Positions 1 through 5,144 of a stretch of DNA of 5,144 nucleotides are shown one piece after another; position 1 is the first letter of the stretch, and each line of letters begins with the position of its first letter. The position numbers and the translations under genes are program-made. This stretch comes from Deltaproteobacteria bacterium. Its GTDB lineage: Bacteria; Desulfobacterota; GWC2-55-46; S146-70. Location of the stretch: the NCBI GenBank assembly GCA_015492395.1, contig WGFD01000316.1, positions 1 to 5,144 of the forward strand, written 5' to 3'. The notes beneath the pieces were generated by a model that was given only the letters and a program-made list of their open reading frames with translations, did no database searches and had not been told where the DNA came from.

Positions 1-833
1 CTATAGACAAGAACGTGGAACTTGAGTCCCTTGCCAGGGGCACCCCGGGTTTCTCCGGCGCCGATCTGGAGAATCTGGTTAACGAGGCGGCGCTATTGGC
101 CGCGAGGATGGGCAAGGAAGCTATCGATATGCACGACTTCGACGAGGCCAAGGATAAGCTCCTCATGGGCAGGGAGCGTAAGAGTATGATAATAAGCGAG
201 GAAGAGAAGAAGAATACCGCTTACCATGAGGCTGGGCACGCCATAGTTGCCAGGTTGACCCCGGGAACGGATCCGATCCACAAGGTTTCCATAATACCCA
301 GGGGTATGGCCCTCGGTCTGACGCAGCAGCTTCCTATCGATGACAGACATACCCATAGTAAAGAGTACCTGTTGGCCAATATCTCGGTACTGATGGGGGG
401 GAGGGTTGCCGAGGAGTTGGTGCTTAACCATATGACTACCGGTGCCGGCAACGACATAGAGCGCGCCACCGAACTGGCCAGGAAGATGGTCTGTGAGTGG
501 GGTATGAGTGAGAAGATAGGGCCGCTGTCATTTGGGAAGAAGGATGAACATGTCTTTCTTGGAAAAGAGATGGCGCATGGCAGGGACTTCAGTGAAGAGA
601 CCGCAAGAGCGATCGATTCCGAGATAAAGAGGATCGTCGTGGAGAACTATAACAAGGCCAAGAAGATACTGGAGGACGGAATGGATATCCTCCACAAGGT
701 TGCCGAGGCCCTTCTCGAAAGAGAAGTGCTTGACAGGAATGAGCTGGATAACATCATCTTTGGTGATACGACACCGCCTGAGATGACCCGCAACCTGAAC
801 ACTGGAACACCTCCGGCGGCATCCGCCGTTTAA
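1..833 (+). CDS. ftsH: ATP-dependent zinc metalloprotease FtsH, C-terminal part (5' truncated by window edge)
   Basis: Membrane-anchored hexameric AAA+ protease that unfolds and degrades membrane and short-lived cytosolic proteins. The first complete codon is at position 3, and the gene starts upstream; by comparison with the 644-residue E. coli protein, roughly 350 residues are missing (both transmembrane helices, Walker A/B and the second region of homology). What remains begins in the AAA lid ([19 protein letters not shown], near 45-101), followed by the MGRERKSM linker and the peptidase domain. The zinc site HEAGH is at 225-239, with its two His ligands and the catalytic Glu. The third ligand is the Asp of TGAGND (453-455). 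The [12 protein letters not shown] and GGRVAEEL blocks are also family signatures. The C-terminal tail after NIIFGD is short and low in complexity, as is usual. The reading frame is intact to TAA at 831-833. Identity is very secure; a GTG at 15 is internal, not the start. Confidence 0.97.
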   Translation, partial: IDKNVELESLARGTPGFSGADLENLVNEAALLAARMGKEAIDMHDFDEAKDKLLMGRERKSMIISEEEKKNTAYHEAGHAIVARLTPGTDPIHKVSIIPRGMALGLTQQLPIDDRHTHSKEYLLANISVLMGGRVAEELVLNHMTTGAGNDIERATELARKMVCEWGMSEKIGPLSFGKKDEHVFLGKEMAHGRDFSEETARAIDSEIKRIVVENYNKAKKILEDGMDILHKVAEALLEREVLDRNELDNIIFGDTTPPEMTRNLNTGTPPAASAV

Positions 834-837
834 GTTT
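814..837 (+). terminator. candidate intrinsic terminator overlapping the end of ftsH
   Basis: A perfect 6-bp GC-only stem, CGGCGG (814-819) with CCGCCG (823-828), closes a 3-base CAT loop and is followed at once by TTTAAGTTT (829-837). The hairpin uses the last codons of ftsH, and the stop codon lies inside the T-rich tract. The tract is interrupted (six T in nine), so termination may be partial. A promoter candidate before folP is consistent with a transcription boundary here. This is sequence-pattern evidence only; translating ribosomes could also disturb the hairpin. Confidence 0.42.
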
Positions 838-844
838 AAAGGAT

Positions 845-1021
845 TGAACTCGTAAAAAGTCCGAATTCAGATGGCATGGTGAAAAAGGGCTGGATGTGCG
901 GCGTGCGGATTCTGAGGAATGGAGCTTGCCCGTGTGTACGTTGCAATAACCGGTCCGCAACCGACACGCAGGCAGACTGAAAATGGAGTACACATGGAAG
1001 TGCAACATAGTTGACGGACCG
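845..1021. repeat. degenerate intergenic repeat element with internal direct and inverted repeats
   Basis: The ftsH-folP gap has no credible ORF but has internal structure. CTGAGGAATGGAG (912-924) recurs as CTGAAAATGGAG (977-988). TGTGTAC (933-939) recurs inverted as GTACACA (988-994), GTTGCA (940-945) as TGCAAC (1001-1006), and CGGTCCG (951-957) as CGGACCG (1015-1021). The right-hand partners occur in the same order as the left-hand ones. This suggests a diverged tandem duplication of a near-palindromic unit of about 60-65 bases rather than one long hairpin. CGGT-CCGCA-ACCG (951-963) can form a small local hairpin. The left edge, TGAACTCGTAAAAAGTCC (845-862) and GATGGCATGGTGAAAAAG (870-887), recalls from memory a dispersed intergenic palindromic repeat of Desulfobacterota-like genomes. 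The expected closing arm (TTTTTACGAGTTCA) is absent, so this copy would be truncated or decayed. The element's exact limits are uncertain. Confidence 0.45.
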
Positions 1022-1040
1022 TTCGAGGATCCGCCATAAT
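1011..1040 (+). promoter_or_regulatory. candidate sigma70-type promoter for the folP-cdaA-cdaR-glmM operon
   Basis: TTGACG (1011-1016) matches the -35 consensus at five of six positions. CATAAT (1035-1040) matches the -10 consensus at five of six, including the key A and final T. The spacer is 18 bases. Transcription would begin near 1047, leaving a leader of about 80 bases before folP. The -35 box overlaps the right inverted arm of the intergenic repeat (CGGACCG at 1015-1021). No operator or riboswitch is recognisable in the leader. The box matches and spacing are seen directly; activity is inferred. Confidence 0.45.
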
Positions 1041-1113
1041 AAGGTTCCAGAGTTGATAAAGATTGTTTGTATAAGATAGTCCCCCTTCCACAAACCGGTA
1101 CACGATAGCCTTT

Positions 1114-1121
1114 AGGCGGAG
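1114..1121 (+). promoter_or_regulatory. ribosome binding site of folP (supports the TTG start)
   Basis: AGGCGGAG lies 5 bases before TTG at 1127. An in-frame TAG at 1106-1108 prevents a longer reading frame. The next in-frame ATG (1184) has its AGGGAG directly abutting it with no spacer, so it is a poor initiation site. The TTG therefore fits best. Confidence 0.6.
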
Positions 1122-1126
1122 ATCTG

Positions 1127-2326
1127 TTGAGCCTCTCTATTAGACCCCTTGATATAAGAAGACTGCAAGAATCCTTTAGGGAGATGGAACAGATCGGTGT
1201 TGACCCTGTTGGTATGAGGATCATGGCTCCAAAGCTCATCCATCTCAATTTAAAGGTTAGTGGACTGACAAATGTACAGGCCAATATTATCAAGCAGGAG
1301 ATGCTGGCGGCAGGTGGAGAGGCCGCGATCTCCAGAGGTGTGATTTCCTGCAAGGATAAGATTACCGATGCAGTCCTGTCCGGGACGTGCCTGCAGTTCG
1401 AGAGAGTTGCAGACAAGCTCAAACTGCAACCATTCGGCATGGCGGATATAGGCAAGTCCATTGGAAAGGCCATCTCAAATATAATGGAGGACGAAATCCC
1501 ATTGGTTGCCAGGAGCAGGAAGTGGATGCTTGGCGGACGTACAATGGTGATGGGGATACTCAATGTCTCGCCGGACTCCTTTTCCGATGGGGGACTTTAT
1601 ATGGACAGGGAGAGGGCGGTCGAGAGAGGGTTGTGGATGGTCGAGAGGGGGGCGGATATCATCGATGTCGGCGGAGAATCGACAAGGCCTGGCGCACTCC
1701 CTGTGCCGCTGGAAGAAGAGTTGAGGAGGGTGATGCCTGTGGTGGATGCCCTTGTCAAGAGAGGAGTCGTGGTGTCGGTGGATACTACCAAGGCCGGAGT
1801 CGCGCGTCCCGCGTTGGATGCTGGCGTGGAGATGATCAACGATGTCAGCGCACTGAGGTTTGATCCTGACATGGCGGACGTATGTGCGGAATATGGACCG
1901 GCGGTGGTGTTGATGCACATGAGGGGTTCACCCCTTACCATGCAGAGGGACGTGGCCTATAGAGATCTGATGGCGGATGTATTCGACTTCCTTGAGGAGA
2001 GGCTGGAGTTTGCAGCGAAGAGGGGTATCTCTCCGGAGAAGACGGCAATAGATCCTGGCATAGGTTTCGGGAAGTCTGTTGATGGCAATAACAGGCTTAT
2101 ACGCAACCTCGCGGGGTTCAGCTCACTCGGGAGGCCTATAGTCATAGGCACATCCAGGAAATCGTTTATCAGGGAAATCCTCGGGGTTGACATAGAGGAG
2201 ACCATGATGGGTACGGCGGCAACCGTTGCCGCGTCTATCCTGGCAGGGGCCCATATAGTGAGGGTCCATGATGCTCCCGAAATGAAGATGGTCTCTGGTA
2301 TGGTGGATGCCCTGAGGGGGTGTTGA
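1127..2326 (+). CDS. folP: dihydropteroate synthase with N-terminal extension
   Basis: Cytosolic folate-pathway enzyme that condenses 6-hydroxymethyl-7,8-dihydropterin pyrophosphate with p-aminobenzoate; it is the sulfonamide target. The TIM-barrel catalytic part occupies about residues 136-399 and has every expected motif: GILNVSPDSFSDGG (143-156), DVGGESTRPGA (180-190), SVDT (217-220), INDVSA (237-242), HMRGSPLTMQ (264-273), IDPGIGFGK (308-316), GTSRKSFI (341-348) and RVHD (379-382). N146, D219, N238, D309, K345, R379 and H381 match E. coli N22, D96, N115, D185, K221, R255 and H257. At 399 residues it is well above the usual 270-290. The excess is an N-terminal region (1-135) with a beta-alpha-beta look (GVDPVGMRIMAPK, IIKQEMLAAGGEAAISRG, KLKLQPFG). 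I recall similar extensions in FolP of Desulfobacterota and some Clostridia; its role is unknown to me. TTG is preferred as start because of its RBS. The substrate-loop residues look wild type for sulfonamide sensitivity. Confidence 0.96.
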   Translation: MSLSIRPLDIRRLQESFREMEQIGVDPVGMRIMAPKLIHLNLKVSGLTNVQANIIKQEMLAAGGEAAISRGVISCKDKITDAVLSGTCLQFERVADKLKLQPFGMADIGKSIGKAISNIMEDEIPLVARSRKWMLGGRTMVMGILNVSPDSFSDGGLYMDRERAVERGLWMVERGADIIDVGGESTRPGALPVPLEEELRRVMPVVDALVKRGVVVSVDTTKAGVARPALDAGVEMINDVSALRFDPDMADVCAEYGPAVVLMHMRGSPLTMQRDVAYRDLMADVFDFLEERLEFAAKRGISPEKTAIDPGIGFGKSVDGNNRLIRNLAGFSSLGRPIVIGTSRKSFIREILGVDIEETMMGTAATVAASILAGAHIVRVHDAPEMKMVSGMVDALRGC

Positions 2327-2363
2327 GAATACGCTCCAGGGCCATTCCACCGGCCGGCCAATC

Positions 2364-2370
2364 AAGGTGA
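2364..2370 (+). promoter_or_regulatory. ribosome binding site of cdaA (wide spacing)
   Basis: AAGGTGA is the best Shine-Dalgarno match before cdaA, but it sits 12 bases from the ATG at 2383, longer than the usual 5-9. Its last three bases form an in-frame TGA (2368-2370), so no earlier start in this frame is possible and ATG 2383 is fixed as the furthest upstream start. A weaker GGGA (2377-2380) is only 2 bases from the ATG. Confidence 0.45.
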
Positions 2371-2382
2371 AGTACCGGGAAT

Positions 2383-3168
2383 ATGTACTATCTCGTCAAC
2401 AATCTGAAGTGGTTGGTTGATATAGCGGACATCGTTATCGTCGCCGCCGTGATATACTGGCTCATGCTGCTGGTCAGGAATACGCGGGCGGAGAGGATGC
2501 TCTGGGGATTGGGGGTCATCGTCCTGGTCTACTTTATATCCGGCAGGCTTGAGCTGCTGACTCTCCATTGGATCCTGAGTAACTTCCTGGGTTCTATTGT
2601 AGTGATCATTATAGTCATCTTCCAGCACGACATACGGCGGGTATTGATACAGGTAGGCAAGTCGTTCGGCACAAAGGAGTGGCAGGGCAGGGTGGGGTTG
2701 ATCGAGGACCTGGTGAAGGCCGTATTCAGTATGTCTTCCAAGGGGATTGGGGCGCTGATCGTTTTGGAGCGGGAGGTTGGCCTTAAGGACTACATAGAAC
2801 TTGGTGTGGAGGTGGATGCCAAGGTTACCAAGGAGATCCTCTATTCGATATTCAACACCGCGTCTCCTATTCACGATGGAGCTGTCATAATCCAGGGCGG
2901 GAGGATCAGTCGTGCGAGCTGTCTTTTGCCGCTTACACAGCAGGATGTAAGCGCTCAGCTCGGAACCAGGCACAGGGCGGCGCTGGGACTCTCGGAGGAG
3001 ACGGATGCCATAGTGATCGTCGTTTCCGAGGAGACCGGCGAAGTTTCGCTTGTCGTGGATGGTAAGATAGAGAGAAACATGGATCATGATGCCCTGCTGA
3101 ACAGGCTTAAGCTTCTATTCGTAAAGACCGCCGGTATCAAAAAGACCTTCTACAGGTGGCACAGATAA
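2383..3168 (+). CDS. cdaA: membrane diadenylate cyclase CdaA (c-di-AMP synthase)
   Basis: Makes cyclic di-AMP from two ATP at the cytoplasmic face of the membrane. The 261-residue protein has the CdaA layout. Three hydrophobic segments come first (about 12-31, 39-52 and 63-80), then the linker FQHDIRRVLIQVG (80-92), then the DAC/DisA_N catalytic domain to about residue 250. Both catalytic signatures are present: DGA in SPIHDGAVII (165-167, bases 2875-2883) and RHR in LGTRHRAALG (196-198, bases 2968-2976). GALIVLERE and VIVVSEETGEV are further family blocks. B. subtilis and Listeria CdaA have about 273 residues, so this one is full length. It follows folP after 56 bases and shares one base with cdaR (TAATG), which implies translational coupling. 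In Firmicutes CdaA is regulated by CdaR and GlmM, encoded next here. A DisA or CdaS identity is unlikely: there is no DNA-binding domain, and membrane helices are present. Confidence 0.96.
   Translation: MYYLVNNLKWLVDIADIVIVAAVIYWLMLLVRNTRAERMLWGLGVIVLVYFISGRLELLTLHWILSNFLGSIVVIIIVIFQHDIRRVLIQVGKSFGTKEWQGRVGLIEDLVKAVFSMSSKGIGALIVLEREVGLKDYIELGVEVDAKVTKEILYSIFNTASPIHDGAVIIQGGRISRASCLLPLTQQDVSAQLGTRHRAALGLSEETDAIVIVVSEETGEVSLVVDGKIERNMDHDALLNRLKLLFVKTAGIKKTFYRWHR
3154..3159 (+). promoter_or_regulatory. ribosome binding site inside the cdaA end (sets the cdaR start)
   Basis: AGGTGG lies 8 bases before ATG at 3168-3170, which overlaps the cdaA stop as TAATG. An in-frame GTG at 3156 falls inside this RBS and would add only four residues (MAQI); it has no convincing RBS of its own. 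The ATG is therefore the better start. Confidence 0.6.
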
Positions 3169-3830
3169 TGAAGGGGTTGTTTACCAGGAATATATGCCTG
3201 AAACTCATATCGCTTGCCTTTGCCGTAGCCCTGTGGTTCTTTGTGGTAGGTGAGAAGGGAACCGAAGTGGGTTTCCTTATACCTTTGGAGTTCAAGAATA
3301 TACCGGATGATCTGCTAATAGTAGAATCACCACCTAGGGAGATCGAGGTAAGGGTTACCGGTCCCAAAGGGCTCCTGTCCAACCTTTCTCAGAGGCAGAT
3401 CAGCGCGTCCATAGACATGAAGATGAGCCATCCCGGTATAAATAAGTACACCGTCTCCCCTGACAACATAAAGACACCGCGTGGTATCGTGGTTACAAGG
3501 GTGAATCCTACGGTGGTGAGGGCCCGCTTCGAGGGGCTCATAACCAGGGAGATGGCTATAAAGCCGGTGACCTTCGGAAAGCCTGCGAATGGGTATGAGG
3601 TGGCAGGGATAGAGGTAATACCGCCATCCGTCCGGGTAGTGGGAACGGTGGAACGGCTGAAGAAGCTCAGGGTGATGAGGACGACGATCGTCAATATCGA
3701 GGGTATAAAAGAAGACCGCGACGTAACCGTTTCATTCGAAGTCCCGGAGAGGGGGATAAAGAGGTTTACTCCGGACAAGGTGGAGTTGAAGATAAGAGTA
3801 AGGGCAAAAGAGGAGAAGCGGAAAAAATGA
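3168..3830 (+). CDS. cdaR: YbbR-domain protein, CdaA regulator CdaR (short, two-repeat form)
   Basis: Membrane-anchored regulator of diadenylate cyclase. From ATG 3168 it has 220 residues: a short positive N-terminus (MKGLFTRN), one hydrophobic helix (about 9-27, ending ALWFFVV) as signal anchor, then two YbbR-like repeats. Repeat 1 spans about 33-121 and repeat 2 about 125-210. The repeats share a core of two prolines, a beta strand, a Gly and a Leu-rich tail: [20 protein letters not shown] (53-72) and [17 protein letters not shown] (151-167). The C-terminus is very basic (KEEKRKK). The repeats should lie outside the cytoplasm, by analogy with B. subtilis CdaR, which has four and 483 residues. 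The gene overlaps cdaA by one base and glmM by four (ATGA), a strong sign of co-translation. Family assignment is secure from motifs and context; whether it activates or inhibits CdaA here is not readable. The symbol ybbR is also used. Confidence 0.93.
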   Translation: MKGLFTRNICLKLISLAFAVALWFFVVGEKGTEVGFLIPLEFKNIPDDLLIVESPPREIEVRVTGPKGLLSNLSQRQISASIDMKMSHPGINKYTVSPDNIKTPRGIVVTRVNPTVVRARFEGLITREMAIKPVTFGKPANGYEVAGIEVIPPSVRVVGTVERLKKLRVMRTTIVNIEGIKEDRDVTVSFEVPERGIKRFTPDKVELKIRVRAKEEKRKK

Positions 3831-5144
3831 AGAGACTCTTTGGTACCGACGGGATAAGGGGGGTGGCCAACATATATCCCATAACGGTTGAGTTGGCGAC
3901 GCAGCTTGGCAGGGCTATAGCCTATGTCTTCAAGAGGGAGGATAGGCGCCACAGGATTGTAATAGGGAAGGATACAAGGCTCTCCGGCTACATGCTGGAG
4001 AGTGCCATGATGGCCGGTATATGTTCGATGGGTGTGGATGTAATGCTGGTTGGCCCGTTACCGACCCCCGGGATAGCCTTCATCACGACGAGCATGAGGG
4101 CTGATGCCGGTGTGGTCATATCCGCTTCACACAACCCTTACCAGGACAATGGAATAAAGTTATTTTCGAGGGACGGTTTCAAACTTCCGGACGATATTGA
4201 GTTGGAGATAGAGAGATTCATCTTCGACGATGACGATCCCGACCACGTGCCTACCGCCAGTGATATCGGCAAGGCCAGCAGGATAGACGATGCCGCCGGC
4301 CGCTACATCGTATTCGCGAAGAATACCTTTCCGAGGGAGTTGACACTTGATGGACTGAAGATAGTTGTAGACTGTGGAAACGGTGCTACCTACCGTGTCG
4401 CCCCCGAGGTGTTGAGTGAGCTTGGCGCCGATGTGGAGGTGTTGGGCGTAAAGCCGGACGGGATGAACATAAACGACGGCTGTGGTTCGCTCTATCCCGG
4501 GGGGGTGGCCGATACGGTCAAGGAGTGCGGCGCCGACATAGGGATCGCCCTCGATGGTGACGGAGACAGATGCATACTGGTTGATGAAAAGGGGAAGATA
4601 CTGGATGGGGACTATCTTATGGCTATCTGCGCGGTCAAGATGCTCAGGGAGGGCGGGCTCCAGGATAAGACCCTTGTGGCGACCATAATGAGCAATACGG
4701 GTCTCGAAGAGGCTGTGAAGACGGCGGGCGGCAGGCTGTTGAGGACGTCCGTGGGTGATAGATATATAGTTGAAGAGATGTTGCGGGGGGGGTATAATCT
4801 CGGTGGTGAGCAGTCTGGGCATATCCTCTTCTTCGAGCACACCACTACTGGTGATGGCATTATCTCGGCCCTCCAGGTGCTGGCTATAATGAAGAAGGAG
4901 GATAAGCGCCTATCGGAGTTGGCCGGTATCATGCGGCCCTATCCGCAGGTGCTGAAAAATATAAGGATCAAAGAGAAGCGGGATATCGGCTCGATCCCCG
5001 GGGTCTCTTCACTCCTCAAGGAGGCGGAGGAGGCACTGGCGGGAAAGGGAAGGGTCTTCGTCAGATTTTCCGGCACGGAGCCGCTGGCCCGTGTTACCGT
5101 GGAAGGCCTTGACGAGAGGGAGATAAACGATATAGCCGATAAGC
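3827..5144 (+). CDS. glmM: phosphoglucosamine mutase GlmM (3' end cut by window)
   Basis: Cytosolic enzyme that converts glucosamine-6-phosphate to glucosamine-1-phosphate, a precursor of UDP-GlcNAc for peptidoglycan and LPS. It starts at ATG 3827 in an ATGA overlap with the cdaR stop; AGGAG at 3811-3815 (11 bases upstream) is the likely RBS. The frame stays open for 439 codons to the window edge. With a usual length near 445-450, only about ten residues are missing. All four alpha-D-phosphohexomutase domain signatures are present: LFGTDGIRG (4-12), the phosphoserine loop [16 protein letters not shown] (98-113) with S101 (bases 4127-4129) as the phosphorylated residue, the Mg loop DGDGDR (243-248), the sugar-specificity loop GGEQSGH (326-332) and the phosphate loop [11 protein letters not shown] (413-423). 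GGEQSGH and the context favour GlmM over phosphomannomutase/phosphoglucomutase. In Firmicutes and Lactococcus GlmM binds CdaA and lowers c-di-AMP output. Its Arg codons are mainly AGG/AGA and its Ile codons mainly ATA. Confidence 0.96.
   Translation, partial: MKRLFGTDGIRGVANIYPITVELATQLGRAIAYVFKREDRRHRIVIGKDTRLSGYMLESAMMAGICSMGVDVMLVGPLPTPGIAFITTSMRADAGVVISASHNPYQDNGIKLFSRDGFKLPDDIELEIERFIFDDDDPDHVPTASDIGKASRIDDAAGRYIVFAKNTFPRELTLDGLKIVVDCGNGATYRVAPEVLSELGADVEVLGVKPDGMNINDGCGSLYPGGVADTVKECGADIGIALDGDGDRCILVDEKGKILDGDYLMAICAVKMLREGGLQDKTLVATIMSNTGLEEAVKTAGGRLLRTSVGDRYIVEEMLRGGYNLGGEQSGHILFFEHTTTGDGIISALQVLAIMKKEDKRLSELAGIMRPYPQVLKNIRIKEKRDIGSIPGVSSLLKEAEEALAGKGRVFVRFSGTEPLARVTVEGLDEREINDIADK

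Noticed and set aside
1053..1075. TTGATA (1053-1058) and TATAAG (1070-1075) as a second folP promoter
   Set aside because: The spacer is only 11 bases, too short for sigma70. TATAAG alone has no -35 box at the right distance.
1104..1124. Small hairpin in the folP leader (GCC-TTTA-GGC) as an RBS switch or riboswitch
   Set aside because: The stem is only 3 bp, and the roughly 80-base leader has no recognisable aptamer.
754..1563. Long open frame on the minus strand (269 codons) across the intergenic gap and the start of folP
   Set aside because: It overlaps conserved folP and ftsH coding sequence on the other strand. The translation has no recognisable domain and is rich in Ser/Pro/Cys, as expected of an antisense shadow.
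2362..3087. Minus-strand open frame (241 codons) antisense to cdaA
   Set aside because: It lies wholly opposite a well-supported cdaA with both catalytic motifs; the translation is low in complexity and unlike any family I know.
3156..3167. GTG at 3156 as the cdaR start
   Set aside because: It lies inside the AGGTGG that serves the ATG at 3168; it would add only MAQI before the normal MKGLFTRN start of a YbbR anchor.
4160..4840. Minus-strand open frame (226 codons) antisense to glmM
   Set aside because: glmM is unambiguous here, with domain motifs throughout; the antisense frame has no RBS or domain I can see.
3827..5144. glmM as a possibly broken gene because no stop is visible
   Set aside because: I translated the frame codon by codon to the edge. 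It is intact with all motifs in order; the stop simply lies about ten codons past the window.
1..5144. Mobile element, CRISPR array, tRNA/rRNA or defence system
   Set aside because: No array-like regular repeats, transposase or integrase motifs, or tRNA-like folds were found. All five genes are conserved housekeeping functions in a familiar order.

Overview
The window is a stretch of bacterial chromosome carrying five same-strand housekeeping genes: the 3' part of ftsH, then folP, cdaA, a YbbR-domain gene (cdaR) and most of glmM, which runs off the right edge. I see no transposase, phage, toxin, tRNA, rRNA or CRISPR sequence. The order ftsH-folP-cdaA-ybbR-glmM is one I associate from memory with Desulfobacterota, Nitrospirota and related Gram-negative lineages. 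Codon use is distinctive: Arg is mostly AGG/AGA and Ile mostly ATA. This fits such lineages better than enterics, but the sequence does not fix a taxon.

Layout. Positions 1-833 encode the end of the AAA+ module and the whole zinc-protease domain of FtsH. A GC-rich hairpin followed by T-rich sequence overlaps its last codons and is a candidate terminator. The 293-base gap (834-1126) is the only sizeable non-coding stretch. It holds a degenerate, internally repeated intergenic element (about 845-1021) and a good sigma70-type promoter candidate (TTGACG, 18 bases, CATAAT) whose -35 box lies in the element's right arm. From 1127 on, the genes are packed: folP (TTG start, with a 135-residue N-terminal extension), a 56-base gap, then cdaA, cdaR and glmM joined by TAATG and ATGA overlaps.

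How they work together. The terminator and promoter candidates suggest ftsH is transcriptionally separate from a folP-cdaA-cdaR-glmM operon. CdaA makes the second messenger c-di-AMP. CdaR is its membrane-anchored extracytoplasmic partner. GlmM makes glucosamine-1-phosphate for peptidoglycan and LPS, and in Firmicutes it is known to bind and inhibit CdaA. FolP supplies dihydropteroate for folate. The cluster therefore links cell-wall precursor supply with c-di-AMP signalling.

I found no undescribed system. The items most worth a second look are the FolP N-terminal extension and the intergenic repeat with its embedded promoter.
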